NCBI RefSeq assembly: GCF_014645535.1
Contig: NZ_BMLX01000001.1
Location: 799,169-863,168, forward strand
Reading direction: 5' to 3'
From: Silvimonas iriomotensis
Lineage (GTDB): Bacteria; Pseudomonadota; Gammaproteobacteria; Burkholderiales; Chitinibacteraceae
Length of the DNA stretch: 64,000 nucleotides
The first letter of the stretch is position 1. Each line of letters begins with the position of its first letter. Under the pieces are notes generated by a model, which made no database searches, was not told the origin of the DNA, and worked only from the letters and a program-made list of their open reading frames with translations. Below, piece after piece: positions 42,761 to 52,775 of this stretch. Made by a program: the position numbers and the translations under genes.

Positions 42761-43414
42761 GTGACCAGGGAAGCTTCACCGTCGCCGCGCCGTCCAGGGC
42801 GGCCCTCACTGCGCGAGGGGCAAGAGAACCAGCGCGAACGCTTGCTTGATATCGGCCAGTCTTTGCTGTCCCGGCAAGGTGCGGCTTACGTCACCATGGC
42901 GGCCATCACCAAAGAAGCGGGGATCACGCCTTCGGCCGCGCATTACTACTTCAAGACCAAGGAACAGTTGCTGGATGCCTTGCTGGAAGAGCGCATCCTG
43001 CCGGTGCGGGCGTATTTCGAGGGGGTCTTTGAGAGCGGGCCGGATGACCCGCTGGCGACCATGACCCGGTTTGCGCGGCAACTGATGACGCTCAATGTCG
43101 AACACGCATGGTTCGGGCCGTTCTGGATTCGCGAGATGATCAGCGAAGACCCGGTGCTGCACGAACGCGTGAAAGCGCGCCTTGGCGCGAAGCGTGAGTC
43201 GCTGATGCTGGAAACCCTGCGACGCTGGCAGCAAGAGGGCCGCATCAATTCAAAACTGGAACCGATGCTGATCTTTACCAGCCTCGTCGGGTTGACGGTT
43301 TTGCCGCTGGCCATGAAATCCAGGTGGCAGGATGACGCCATGCGCAGCAGCATCACCGAGGATGACATCCTCCAGCATGCGGTGGCGCTGCTGGCCGGTG
43401 GCCTGGCCGGCTAG
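42761..43414 (+). CDS. TetR family regulator of the exporter
   Basis: Dimeric repressor of 217 residues. The HTH is LLDIGQSLLSRQGAAYVTMA, then ITKEAGITPSAAHYYFKTKE. The C-terminal ligand domain is helical and variable. I chose the GTG at 42761 because GGAGG lies four bases before it. The ATG at 42689 lies inside the promoter region and has no ribosome site. It should repress the divergent DHA2 exporter through the 42665 palindrome and be released by a drug-like ligand. It overlaps the convergent HD-GYP gene by 4 bp. Confidence 0.9.
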   Translation: MTREASPSPRRPGRPSLREGQENQRERLLDIGQSLLSRQGAAYVTMAAITKEAGITPSAAHYYFKTKEQLLDALLEERILPVRAYFEGVFESGPDDPLATMTRFARQLMTLNVEHAWFGPFWIREMISEDPVLHERVKARLGAKRESLMLETLRRWQQEGRINSKLEPMLIFTSLVGLTVLPLAMKSRWQDDAMRSSITEDDILQHAVALLAGGLAG

Positions 43415-44115
43415 CGCGCAAAGCGTGGCCGGCGCAGCAAGTGCGGTGCCCGCTCCGGTAGCGAGAAACAGCGGGCGATGACCTGACGCGGGTTGTCCCG
43501 CGCCAGCAACATGTCGGCAGCGTGGCAGGTGATCAGGATGCTGCCGAAGTGGCGTTCAAACACCCCGGCGATGTCCGGATCAAACTGCGTGCCCGCACCA
43601 CTGCAGATGTACTGCGCCGCTTCTTCATCAGAACGCGTCTGGTGATAGGGGCGCGGATCGGTCAGCGCATCAAACACATCGGCAATCGCCACAATCCGCG
43701 CTGCCAGCGGAATGCCCTGGGCGCACAAATGATCCGGGTAACCCTTGCCGTTGAAATGCTCGTGATGCGCATGCGCCACGTGGGCGGCCAGCCGCAACAG
43801 GGTGGACGGGCTTTCCGGCAACAGGCGCGCGCCCGCGGCGGCATGGCTCTGGATGGTTGCCCACTCTGTGGCGCTGAGCTTGCCGGTTTTGGCCAGCAGG
43901 GTGTCCGGCACCATCAGTTTGCCAATATCGTGCGCGGCTGCCGCCATTGAAATACGTGCCTGGACTTCAGGCGGCAAACCCAGGTGAGCGGCCAGACACT
44001 GCGATACCAGCGCTGGCCGCACAATATGCCGGACTGAACACGCCCCCCGGCTGGCGCAGGTCAGGGTCAGCCCGGCCAGTATCCGGCGCGCCCCTAGCTC
44101 TGTTTCGGTTTCCAT
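43411..44115 (-). CDS. HD-GYP domain phosphodiesterase-like protein
   Basis: Soluble protein of 234 residues consisting almost only of an HD-GYP domain. Metal-binding residues are present in AAAAHDIGKLMVPD (the HD pair), the later HVAHAHHEHFNGKGYPD with the GYP triplet, and IADVFDALTDPRPYHQ. The expected activity is hydrolysis of c-di-GMP. No receiver or sensor domain is attached, so regulation is not visible. It starts after AGGAAAACAGATC. Divergent from it is the REC-HTH-PAS gene. Confidence 0.85.
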   Translation of the reverse strand: METETELGARRILAGLTLTCASRGACSVRHIVRPALVSQCLAAHLGLPPEVQARISMAAAAHDIGKLMVPDTLLAKTGKLSATEWATIQSHAAAGARLLPESPSTLLRLAAHVAHAHHEHFNGKGYPDHLCAQGIPLAARIVAIADVFDALTDPRPYHQTRSDEEAAQYICSGAGTQFDPDIAGVFERHFGSILITCHAADMLLARDNPRQVIARCFSLPERAPHLLRRPRFAR

Positions 44116-44346
44116 GATCTGTTTTCCTGCGGGTCACTGACGCCAGCATGCAGCGACAGCGCCCACGGCCATATCGCCAGAACACGAAGCTGCTGTAGGA
44201 AGCGCATTACATCGGGTTTTTCCACCTGCCGGTTTGAACAGAGGCGCCCGTCCGGGCAGCGACTACACTGGGTTGTGCCAGAACATCAAAAAAGGGCCGA
44301 CCGCCGTGTTGTCACCGGATTGCACATCTTTGCGCAAGGCGCAGCC

Positions 44347-46098
44347 ATGCGGGCGATGATCGCTGAAGAGCATCCGCTGACCCGGCATGCCATTCATGCT
44401 TTGCTGACCCGTCTGGGGCACGAAGTTGTGCATGAATCCGGCGATGGTCAGGATGCGTATCTCAAGGCAGCGCAACTGGAACCCGACATGCTGGTGCTGG
44501 GCTTGCGCCTGCAGCATCTGGGCGGGCTGGAGGTCATCCAGCGCTTGCGGCAACGCAAGCTGGCCACGCGGATTCTGGTGCTGACGGCACAGGACTCGCC
44601 GCACGTGATCGACCTGTGTATTGGTGCCGGTGCGGCGGGCTTTGTCAGCAAGCTGGCCAGCATCGAGGAACTGACCGAAGCGATCACCGCCATCAGCAAG
44701 GACCGCACGTATTATCCGGCGCTGGGCGTGCGTGCCGGCGCGCACGACAACGACGAAGAGGCGCAGGTGCGCAGCCTGTCGCCGCGTGAACTGACCGTAC
44801 TGTATTACCTGGCGCAGGGCTATGCCAATCGCGAGATCGCCGCCGCGCTCAATATCAGTGATCGCACGGTCAGCACTTACAAGATCCGCCTGCAGGAAAA
44901 GCTCAACGTCAAATCGGTGATCGAGCTGGCCGGCATTGCGCGGCGACACCACATTTTGTCAGTAGACGCTGAAGCCGCGCCCGCTACGCCAGGCATTCCT
45001 TTGTCAGCCGGGCAACTGGATGATCCGGCACAGCTCTACGCGTTGCTTGATGCCATCCCCATGGCGGTGGGCATCCGTGCGCCCGACGGCATGCTGCGTT
45101 TTGCCAATACCACCATGAAAGCCTTTCACGCCCGGCGCGGCATGAATCTGCAGGGTACAGACCTGAAAGGGCTGGCCGCCTATATGGATGCCGATGCGCT
45201 TGCCCATGCCCAGACGGTATTTGCCGAGGCGGTGAGCGCCGGCAAGTCGTTCCGGCTGGAGATGATCAGCCGGGTCGGGCAGGGCATTGTGTCGTTCCTT
45301 TATTGGGGCGCCCCCATGACGGGGCCGGACGGCGAGGTGCAGGCGGTGCTGTGTGGCACGCTCAACCTGTCTGATCTTGAAGCCACCTTTCTGGATTTGC
45401 GCCACGCCAAAGAACGGGTTGAAGCGGCCGGCAAGGCCAGATGCATGCTGCTGGAACAATCGGCCGCCAGAAGCCGGCAGGCGCAGGGCGTTCTGGAAGA
45501 CATGCTGGCAGATCTGCGCACCTGGCAGGCAGACCTGCCCCCGGCCATTGCCGCCAGGTTGCCCGCCGTGATCGAAGCCCGGCAAGTGCTGGCAGAGCGG
45601 CTGACCTCCTTCGAGCAACTGGTTGCGCTGGAAGACAACGGCGTGTTGATGAACAGCAGTTGCCGCTTGCGCACGCTGGTGTCGGGCTTGCTGCCAGAAC
45701 AACACGCGCTGGCGCAGGCGCGTGGCATCACTTTGCAAGTGACGCTTGATGGCACCGAGCACGATGAAGTCTGGCTGGATCAGCGCCGCTTTGCCGCCGC
45801 GCTGCAATCCTTGCTGGGCTATTGCATACGCACGGCGCCCGCCAGTGAGTTGCAACTGCATGTGCATCTGACGTTGCAAAACCGCGCCTTGCTGGCCGTG
45901 CAGATCAGCGCCAGCAGCGGTGAAGCCCCGCTGGCGCCGCTGGTGGCCGGGCCGGATGACGGACTGGCCGATCTGATCCTGTGCGGCGATCTGGTGGAAG
46001 CCATGGGCGGGCGCCTGTCGGTGCATGGCACTCAGGCGCAGATTGATCTGATGTTCTCGCGCTCTGCCATGAGTGCGGGCAAGGTCAGAAAGGCGTGA
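44347..46098 (+). CDS. REC-HTH-PAS-kinase-like fusion with a degenerate receiver
   Basis: Cytosolic protein of 583 residues. Residues 1-118 are a receiver fold with the acidic pair (AEEHP), Thr (LVLTAQD) and Lys (GFVSK). However, the phospho-acceptor Asp is Gly52 (DMLVLGLRLQ). Residues about 143-205 are a LuxR/NarL-type HTH (LSPRELTVLYYLAQGYANRE). Residues about 225-345 form a PAS domain, and 365-583 a histidine-kinase-like region without a phospho-His box. Its ATPase part reads DQRRFAAALQSLLGYCI, with no N-box Asn, and has no clear G-box. I infer a phosphorylation-independent regulator sensing through PAS. The ATG at 44347 begins the receiver fold; an ATG 72 nt upstream is possible. Confidence 0.75.
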   Translation: MRAMIAEEHPLTRHAIHALLTRLGHEVVHESGDGQDAYLKAAQLEPDMLVLGLRLQHLGGLEVIQRLRQRKLATRILVLTAQDSPHVIDLCIGAGAAGFVSKLASIEELTEAITAISKDRTYYPALGVRAGAHDNDEEAQVRSLSPRELTVLYYLAQGYANREIAAALNISDRTVSTYKIRLQEKLNVKSVIELAGIARRHHILSVDAEAAPATPGIPLSAGQLDDPAQLYALLDAIPMAVGIRAPDGMLRFANTTMKAFHARRGMNLQGTDLKGLAAYMDADALAHAQTVFAEAVSAGKSFRLEMISRVGQGIVSFLYWGAPMTGPDGEVQAVLCGTLNLSDLEATFLDLRHAKERVEAAGKARCMLLEQSAARSRQAQGVLEDMLADLRTWQADLPPAIAARLPAVIEARQVLAERLTSFEQLVALEDNGVLMNSSCRLRTLVSGLLPEQHALAQARGITLQVTLDGTEHDEVWLDQRRFAAALQSLLGYCIRTAPASELQLHVHLTLQNRALLAVQISASSGEAPLAPLVAGPDDGLADLILCGDLVEAMGGRLSVHGTQAQIDLMFSRSAMSAGKVRKA

Positions 46099-46464
46099 CG
46101 TCCTGAGCGGGTTATCCGCCGTCATGCCCGGTTTGTAATGACATTCCTACGCCAGTCTCATGACTTGGTGATTTTCGCCGCGCCCTGGCTTTCTCAGAAT
46201 TCGCTTATTGACGAATTTATGTCGCGCACCCCGCGCGGCAGCGTTCCGGTATAGAGGCGAATTTCATGTTGATCCCGCACTGGTTGTTCACCGCAGGTGG
46301 CGCGCCACCGCACTGAGTTCTGTGCGCTGGCGCCCTGGTGCGTCTGCTGATTCCCTTTTGTTTGTTTTATCCGGGTCATGGCCCTTTACGGGCCGTAAGG
46401 GCCCGGCTTTGCCCGAAAAACGCATTGCGCGCGTATAGCCCGGGCCTGTTGCAGGAGTCTTGTC
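46099..46464 (+). other. Leader region of the autotransporter gene
   Basis: A 366-bp gap. It contains AATTCG-CTTATTGA-CGAATT near 46198-46217 and a near-perfect hairpin GGCCCTTTAC-GGGCC-GTAAGGGCC at 46380-46403 about 60 bp before the start. No gene is seen. Confidence 0.45.
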
Positions 46465-49400
46465 ATGAACCGTATCTTTCAGCGTATCTGGAACGCGGCC
46501 CGTAATGCATGGGTGGTGGTCAGCGAACATGATCGTGCCACGGCGGGCAATACCACCCTTGGTGGCACCGTGGACGAAGCCGTCAAAGGCCTTGCCGCGA
46601 TTCTGGGTGGCGCAGCCATTGCGGTTGCCGCGGTCGATGTCGAAGCCGCCGCAACCTGGACGCTGGGCGAGGAGGACCGGGTCACCATCCTGGGCGGGTA
46701 CAAAGACCAGGCCAAAGCCGGCGGTGCTGACCCGGATGCCAAACAAGTGCCTGAAAACATTGTGTTTGATGGCGGCGAGCTGAACCTGACCGGGGGGTAT
46801 TACCGCGCCACAGGTCGCATCAGCGTGGGCGAGGGTGGTTACGGCAAGATCACGGGCGGCAGCAGCGCCAACCTGCCGTTCTGGCTGTCCGCCGGTTCCG
46901 GGCTCAATACGCCGCCGTCCAAGTCAGGCGCCATGTTCCTGATCTATGCGCCGACCATGGCCGGCAGCCAGATTGTGCTGGCCAAAGACGCCACGCTGGA
47001 AATCGCCTTCAGTTACGAAGGCCGCAACTATGTGGCGGTCACCAATAACGGTAACTACGACAAGGTCTACACGCCGGTGGCGTTTGGCGAAAACGCGCAC
47101 ATCAAGCTGACTGGCGGCACGTTCCGGTTTGACCCGTATCGCCACGACCGCGACGTCAAACTGTCCAACTTCATTTTCAATGGCGGCTGGCTGTCCACGC
47201 GGGGCGGCGACGATCTGATCACGGCCGATGAAGACGGCCAGGCCATCGGCAAGATCGAGATGGGCATGGGTTCGGACACCTTTGTCATCCCGGAAAACAT
47301 CCACATCACGGCCTTGTACGTCAATGGCGTGCCGGCCAGCGAAGTGCGCATGTACGAGTTCGCCACCGCCACATCGGGCGCGACTGACGCCGGTACTGGC
47401 GGGCTGACGGGTTCCATGGCTGAGGGCTCGGGCAGTAATCCGAGTGACACGGTGCAGATCAATCGCGGCGCCAGTTCAACCGATATCACCTACAACTTTG
47501 GCTATTACAACGATGTGATGACCGTTGCTGACGATGCCACCCTGATTGGCGGTGCGGTCAATATGGGTAACGGCCCGGATACCTTTACCGCCACGGCAGC
47601 GACGCTCGATGGCGTCACCATCAAGCTGGAGGCCGGCAACGATACCCTGAATCTGGACGGCACCACCTTGCAGAACCGGGTGGCCATTGATACGGGCGAT
47701 GGCGATGACACGGCCAATCTGTCGAACATGACGCTGAACCCGCAAGTGGCGGCCACGCTGCAAATGGGGGCGGGTAACGATACCGCCAATTTCAGCCGGG
47801 TGACGCTGGATGGCGACCAGTCGGCCAGGTTGCTGGATATGGGGGCCGGCAATGATGTGGTCAATTTTTCCAGTCTGACCATGAACGGTGGCGGTACCGC
47901 CGGGCTGGTTGATCTGGGGGCGGGCAACGATACGGCCAACCTGACCGAGGTCACCATCAATGGCAATCAGGGTGCTGCCTCGATCAACTTTGGCGCCGGC
48001 AACGACAAGCTGAATCTGACCCGCAGCCAGATCAACACAGCCCGCATCGATATGGCGACCGGCGCCAGCGAAGTCAACATCCTCGCAGACGCGCAAGGCG
48101 GCGTCACGCAGGTAAGCGGCAACCTGGCCTTTGTCCGCAGCGATGCCAGTGTGAACGCACTGACGATCAAGGATCAGGCAACCCTCTCGCTCAATGAGGC
48201 CAGTGTGGATTTCGCCGGGCGAGTCAATGTTGCTGACGGCGGCACGCTGCAGGGCAACGGGTCGCTGACCGCCAAAGGCGGCGTCGATGTGTATGGCACC
48301 GTGCAGGTGGGGGATGGCCAGCATGATGGCGCACTCAGCCTGCAAGATGCCGCACGCATTACCGCGCACGCTGGCGCGACGCTGACCGGTAGCGGGGTGT
48401 TGTCCAGTAGCGGCATTGAACTGGATGGCGTGGTGACGGCGCAAGTTGAGGGCGATCGCAGCCTGACCTACAACGACGGCCTTGCCGGCGCGGGTCGGCT
48501 GGAAAAAACCGGCGACGGCACCCTGCGGCTGGGCGGCGCCAATACCTACAGCGGTGGCACGCAGATAAACGCCGGCACGGTAACGCTGACGCACCAGGAC
48601 GCTGCAGGCAGCGGCGCAATCAACGTCAATGCCGATACCCGGCTGGAGCTGGACTTTGCCGGCAAGCCCGGCAGTTACGATGCGGAATTTGACAACGCGC
48701 TGGCCGGTGCCGGCGTGGTTGCGGTGCAAGGGACGGATATCGACATCACCGCCGATAACAGCGGATTTACCGGTGTATTGCAGGTTGAGCAGGATGGCAG
48801 CGCCCAGGTGCGCGCTGCAGCACATCTGGGAGCGGCCAGCGTAGCGCTGGATGGCACCTTGCGCGTGGCGCCCCTTGCCGGCGGTTTTGCCTTCAGCAAC
48901 GGGCTGACCGGCCAGGGGACGCTGGAAGCGCAAATGGGTACCACTGCCGATCACTTTGACTTTACGCCGGATGCCGGCACCGGTTTCACCGGCACGCTGG
49001 CCATGGGTCGCGGGCAGTTTGATCTGGAAGGCATCAACACCGCCGCGCTGGCGCAAGCCACCTTGCGGATGGATGAGGACAGCACCACCCGGGTGGGCGC
49101 CGGTGAGCAAAAAATCGGCGGCCTCAGCTTCAATGGCGGCACCGCTGTGTTTGCCGATGTGGTGCCAGACAGCACCCGCGCCGGCAGTTACGTCAACGCC
49201 GGGCGGCTGGACGCCAGCGGCACCGGTACGGTGGCGGTTGATCTGCCAGACCCGTATGTGCCCAGCGTGCCGGGTACCACAGACACCGCCACCTTGCTGG
49301 AACAGGATGACGGCCTGATCGGGCTGCAACTGGTTCAGGCGGCAGAGGTGACCGGGAGTGGCGGCGCGCTGGCGCTGACCGATCACGCCGGCAATCTGAT

Positions 49401-51972
49401 CAGCGCCCAGCAGCAAGTCAACATCGCGCAAGACGGGCAGGTGGTCGCCAAGGGGACGTACGATTTTGGCCTGTCTACTGCGCCGGGTGATGGCTTGTAC
49501 GTCAATTACGGGCTGCAAGAGGTGGATGTGCAGGCAGACCAGACGCTGGCGCTGATGCAGGCGCCGGGTGCGACGGGCGCGGCGGCAGATCTGGCCGCCC
49601 GTGTCACCGGTAGTGGTCATCTGGCCATTCAGGCCGGCACGGCGGCAATTTCGCTCTCCAATGCCCGCAACGACTATCGCGGCGAGACGACCGTGCTGAG
49701 CGGCACGTTACGCGCAGTGGCCGATCACGCTCTGGGTGATACCAGCGCACTGAACCTGCAAACCGGCACGAGCGCTGATCTGAACCACACACGGCAAGGG
49801 ATTGGTACGCTAAACACGCAGGCAGGCTCGGTACTTGATTTCAATGGCGGTGATCTGACCGTGAGCAACGGCGGCAATGCATTGGGTAGCCTGACTGGCG
49901 CCGGCCATTTGCGCGTGACTAACCCGTCGGGCGCGGCTGAACTGGTGGTTCACGGTGCCAACGCCGGCCTGCGGGTGCAAACGCATATTGATGATGACGC
50001 CGCAGTGATCGTGGATCACGTCGCGGGTCTGGGGACGGGCGCCATTGCCAATGACGGCATGCTGCAGGTTGCATCCGCCAGCGCGCAGGGTGATCTCGTC
50101 AACGCTTTGTCCGGCCGCGGTACGGTGTCGCTGACGGGTGGGGCGGACGTAACGCTGGCGGCGGATAACTCGCCCTTTGCCGGGGAGTTCCTGGTTGATA
50201 ACGCCAGCAGCCTGACTGCGGCCAGTGCAAGCCATCTGGGGTCGGCCGCAGTAGAAAACGACGGGACGCTGAACCTGGTTGCCCGTGCAGACTGGACGTT
50301 GCAAAACCCGGTGGCTGGCGCGGGTGTGGTCAACAAAGAAGGCAACGCCACGCTGAACGTGAACCAGTCTCAAGCCTGGACGGGCACCACCAATGTCAAT
50401 GCCGGTGCGTTGCAACTGGGTCGCCAGGGTGAACTGGCCAGCGCCCAGGTCAATGTCGCAGCGGGTGCCGTACTGGGTGGCTATGGCCGGGTGGCTGGCG
50501 CTGTTGATAACCAGGGTACGCTCAATGTCGGTAATGCCTCGGTGGCCAATGGGGAGGCTGGCCGCTTCAATATTGGTGGTGATCTGGTGAATGCCGGTGT
50601 CGTCAACCTGGGTTCGGCCACCAGCGCGCCGGGCAACGTGCTGGAGATCGCCGGTGATTACACCGGGCAGGATGGCCAGATCAATTTCAGGACCGTGCTG
50701 GCGGGCGATGACGCAGCAACCGACAAAATGATCGTGCACGGCGATACCGCCGGCTCAACCCGCGTGACGGTCAAGAATGCCAACGGCGCTGGCGAATTGA
50801 CTAGTCGCGGTATTGAACTGGTACAGGTTGATCAGCAATCCGGCGGCGAGTTTGTTTTGCAAGGGCGTGCCACGGCAGGTCTGTACGAGTACAGGCTGTA
50901 CAAGGGCTCGGAGGACCCGGCTGATGGCAACTGGTACCTGCGCTCACGCAAGGAAGGTGCTGAAGGGGCGGCGCAACCGCGCCGGGCAGAGGGTGAGCTG
51001 GTCAATGATGCACCCATGACACCGGAAGTCCTGCGGCCAGAGCCGGGTGCTTATCTGGCCAACCAGGCCATGGCCCGCGGCTGGCAAATGCATACCTTGC
51101 GTGACCGGGTGGGCGAGTCTTATTTCGACAACAACCAGGGCGCCAGCCACGGCGCGTGGGCCCGCATTGTGGGTGATCACACCAACAGCAAGGCCGGTCA
51201 GGGCGAGTTGAGCCAGTCGGGCAATCAGTTCTTGCTGCATGCCGGGGCCGACGTGGCGCGCTGGGATGACGACGGCCAGCGTACGCACCTTGGGGTAATG
51301 GGTAGCGTCAGCCAGGGCAAGACGGAAGTCTCTGCCAAAGGCAACGCGGCGCATGCGCAAGGCCGGGTGGACGGGCAGGCGATCGGCCTGTACGGCACCT
51401 GGTTTGGCGACGCTGAAGCCCGCAAAGGCCCGTATGTGGATGCCTGGTTGCAGCACGGCTGGTACAAGAACAAGGTCGACGCCGACGCCCGGGCTACGCA
51501 ATCGTATGCCTCACGCATCTGGTCTGCTTCGGTTGAGGGCGGGTATGAAATCCCGCTGCGCACGCATGAAGACAGGCAGACCATGCTGACGCCACAAGTG
51601 CAGGCGGTCTACAGCCATGCCAGAACCAATGCGGTGACCGATGACAGCGGTACCCGTATCGACGGCCAGGATGGCGGGCAAGTCACCACGCGGGTCGGGG
51701 TGCGGATGTATCGCCGCGCCACCACAGATGATGGCCGCAATCAGGCCCAGCCTTTTGTGGAAGCCAACTGGCTGCATGGCAATCAGGCCGGCAGCGTGGC
51801 CTTTGACGGCCAGGTGCTCAATAGCGATACACCGGCCAACCTGGCTGAAGTCAAAGCCGGTGTGGAAGGGCGTCTGGATAAAGACACCACGGGCTGGTTG
51901 CAAGGGCATGGCCAGATGGGTAGTGACTACAGCAACTACGGCGCCATGGTCGGGGTGAAAAAGCGCTGGTAA
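46465..51972 (+). CDS. Large type V autotransporter with RTX-like and PATR repeats
   Basis: Secreted adhesin-like protein of 1835 residues. It begins with an ESPR-type extended signal (MNRIFQRIWNAARNAWVVVSE) followed by a hydrophobic core at about 43-58. The passenger contains seven or eight calcium-binding-like turns (MGAGNDTANF, LGAGNDTANL, FGAGNDKLNL and others) at residues 267-515. It then has PATR-type beta-helix repeats (NTYSGGTQINAGTVTL; NDYRGETTVLSGTLRA; AWTGTTNVNAGALQLG). The C-terminal 270 residues are an autotransporter barrel, starting around HGAWARIVGDHT and ending VGVKKRW with an aromatic last residue. The start follows CAGGAGTCTTGTC. The target and calcium dependence are unknown. 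An intrinsic terminator follows directly. Confidence 0.9.
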   Translation: MNRIFQRIWNAARNAWVVVSEHDRATAGNTTLGGTVDEAVKGLAAILGGAAIAVAAVDVEAAATWTLGEEDRVTILGGYKDQAKAGGADPDAKQVPENIVFDGGELNLTGGYYRATGRISVGEGGYGKITGGSSANLPFWLSAGSGLNTPPSKSGAMFLIYAPTMAGSQIVLAKDATLEIAFSYEGRNYVAVTNNGNYDKVYTPVAFGENAHIKLTGGTFRFDPYRHDRDVKLSNFIFNGGWLSTRGGDDLITADEDGQAIGKIEMGMGSDTFVIPENIHITALYVNGVPASEVRMYEFATATSGATDAGTGGLTGSMAEGSGSNPSDTVQINRGASSTDITYNFGYYNDVMTVADDATLIGGAVNMGNGPDTFTATAATLDGVTIKLEAGNDTLNLDGTTLQNRVAIDTGDGDDTANLSNMTLNPQVAATLQMGAGNDTANFSRVTLDGDQSARLLDMGAGNDVVNFSSLTMNGGGTAGLVDLGAGNDTANLTEVTINGNQGAASINFGAGNDKLNLTRSQINTARIDMATGASEVNILADAQGGVTQVSGNLAFVRSDASVNALTIKDQATLSLNEASVDFAGRVNVADGGTLQGNGSLTAKGGVDVYGTVQVGDGQHDGALSLQDAARITAHAGATLTGSGVLSSSGIELDGVVTAQVEGDRSLTYNDGLAGAGRLEKTGDGTLRLGGANTYSGGTQINAGTVTLTHQDAAGSGAINVNADTRLELDFAGKPGSYDAEFDNALAGAGVVAVQGTDIDITADNSGFTGVLQVEQDGSAQVRAAAHLGAASVALDGTLRVAPLAGGFAFSNGLTGQGTLEAQMGTTADHFDFTPDAGTGFTGTLAMGRGQFDLEGINTAALAQATLRMDEDSTTRVGAGEQKIGGLSFNGGTAVFADVVPDSTRAGSYVNAGRLDASGTGTVAVDLPDPYVPSVPGTTDTATLLEQDDGLIGLQLVQAAEVTGSGGALALTDHAGNLISAQQQVNIAQDGQVVAKGTYDFGLSTAPGDGLYVNYGLQEVDVQADQTLALMQAPGATGAAADLAARVTGSGHLAIQAGTAAISLSNARNDYRGETTVLSGTLRAVADHALGDTSALNLQTGTSADLNHTRQGIGTLNTQAGSVLDFNGGDLTVSNGGNALGSLTGAGHLRVTNPSGAAELVVHGANAGLRVQTHIDDDAAVIVDHVAGLGTGAIANDGMLQVASASAQGDLVNALSGRGTVSLTGGADVTLAADNSPFAGEFLVDNASSLTAASASHLGSAAVENDGTLNLVARADWTLQNPVAGAGVVNKEGNATLNVNQSQAWTGTTNVNAGALQLGRQGELASAQVNVAAGAVLGGYGRVAGAVDNQGTLNVGNASVANGEAGRFNIGGDLVNAGVVNLGSATSAPGNVLEIAGDYTGQDGQINFRTVLAGDDAATDKMIVHGDTAGSTRVTVKNANGAGELTSRGIELVQVDQQSGGEFVLQGRATAGLYEYRLYKGSEDPADGNWYLRSRKEGAEGAAQPRRAEGELVNDAPMTPEVLRPEPGAYLANQAMARGWQMHTLRDRVGESYFDNNQGASHGAWARIVGDHTNSKAGQGELSQSGNQFLLHAGADVARWDDDGQRTHLGVMGSVSQGKTEVSAKGNAAHAQGRVDGQAIGLYGTWFGDAEARKGPYVDAWLQHGWYKNKVDADARATQSYASRIWSASVEGGYEIPLRTHEDRQTMLTPQVQAVYSHARTNAVTDDSGTRIDGQDGGQVTTRVGVRMYRRATTDDGRNQAQPFVEANWLHGNQAGSVAFDGQVLNSDTPANLAEVKAGVEGRLDKDTTGWLQGHGQMGSDYSNYGAMVGVKKRW
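47264..48010 (+). repeat. RTX-like GxGxD repeats within the autotransporter
   Basis: Seven or eight copies of [LMF]G-x-GNDT-x-N-[FL]-like turns, spaced roughly 20-40 residues apart rather than in the strict nine-residue tandem of RTX toxins. The first (MGMGSDTF) lies at residue 267. Confidence 0.65.
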
Positions 51973-51982
51973 GTCCATTTGC

Positions 51983-52013
51983 AAAAAGCCGCGAGCGTAT
52001 CGCGGCTTTTTTT
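51983..52013 (+). terminator. Intrinsic terminator after the autotransporter
   Basis: AAAAAGCCGCGA-GCGTA-TCGCGGCTTTTTTT, about 10 bp after the stop. Confidence 0.88.
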
Positions 52014-52122
52014 ATGTGCCTCGGCCATGCACGCCTCGGCCAGTTTTAAGGTGCGGGCCGCTACAATGCACGGCGGACAGGTCTGTTTTCAGAATCCATC
52101 ATTGCCCGGGATTGTGCCCCTT

Positions 52123-52761
52123 ATGCTTGCTGCCCCTGTTGTCGATACGCCCGCCAGTGTGGCTGGTACGCCCTCATTGCTGGTGGTGGATGCCGTCGCG
52201 TCCGCCCTCATTGCGCCCATGTCTTTTGTGCTGGAGCGCGGCGCCTGTACGGTGGTGCGCGGGCCTTCCGGCGCGGGCAAAACCCGCTTGTTGCGGCTGA
52301 TTGCCGATCTGGATGAAGGCACGGGTGAAGTGCTGTTGCAGGGCGCGGCGCGTAGCAGCATGCCGGCGCCGGCATGGCGGCGGCAAGTGGTGTATCAGGG
52401 GGCGGAATCGGCCTGGTGGCAGCCGACCGTGCGCGCGCATTTTCTGCCAGAGCAATACCGTGAACTGGATCAACTGGCCGCGGCGCTGGCGCTGGAGCCT
52501 GACCGGCTGGATGCTGACTTGTCGTTGCTCTCCACGGGTGAGCGCCAGCGCGCAACGTTGATCCGGTCGTTGCTTGCGCGGCCCAAAGTGTTGTTGCTGG
52601 ATGAGCCCACCAGCGCGCTGGATCGCGACAATATCGCGCGGGTAGAACAACTGCTGCTGAGCCGGATGCAAGAAGGCCTGGGGCTGATGCTGATCACCCA
52701 TGCCGATGAACAGGCCGCGCGGCTGGGTGGCCAGCTGGTGCAAGTGCAACGGAGGGCCTGA
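52123..52761 (+). CDS. fetA: ABC transporter ATPase FetA (YbbL)
   Basis: Cytosolic ATPase of about 212 residues paired with the membrane protein FetB. It shows Walker A GPSGAGKTRLLRLIA, a Q-loop around VVYQGAESAWW, signature LSTGERQRATLIRSLL, Walker B VLLLDEPTSALD and H-loop ITHADEQ. In E. coli FetAB exports iron and improves resistance to peroxide stress. The start is uncertain: the ATG at 52123 begins the conserved region but lacks a good ribosome site. Earlier in-frame ATGs at 51979-52066 lie in or just after the terminator. Confidence 0.85.
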   Translation: MLAAPVVDTPASVAGTPSLLVVDAVASALIAPMSFVLERGACTVVRGPSGAGKTRLLRLIADLDEGTGEVLLQGAARSSMPAPAWRRQVVYQGAESAWWQPTVRAHFLPEQYRELDQLAAALALEPDRLDADLSLLSTGERQRATLIRSLLARPKVLLLDEPTSALDRDNIARVEQLLLSRMQEGLGLMLITHADEQAARLGGQLVQVQRRA

Positions 52762-52775
52762 TCATCAAACCGCTC

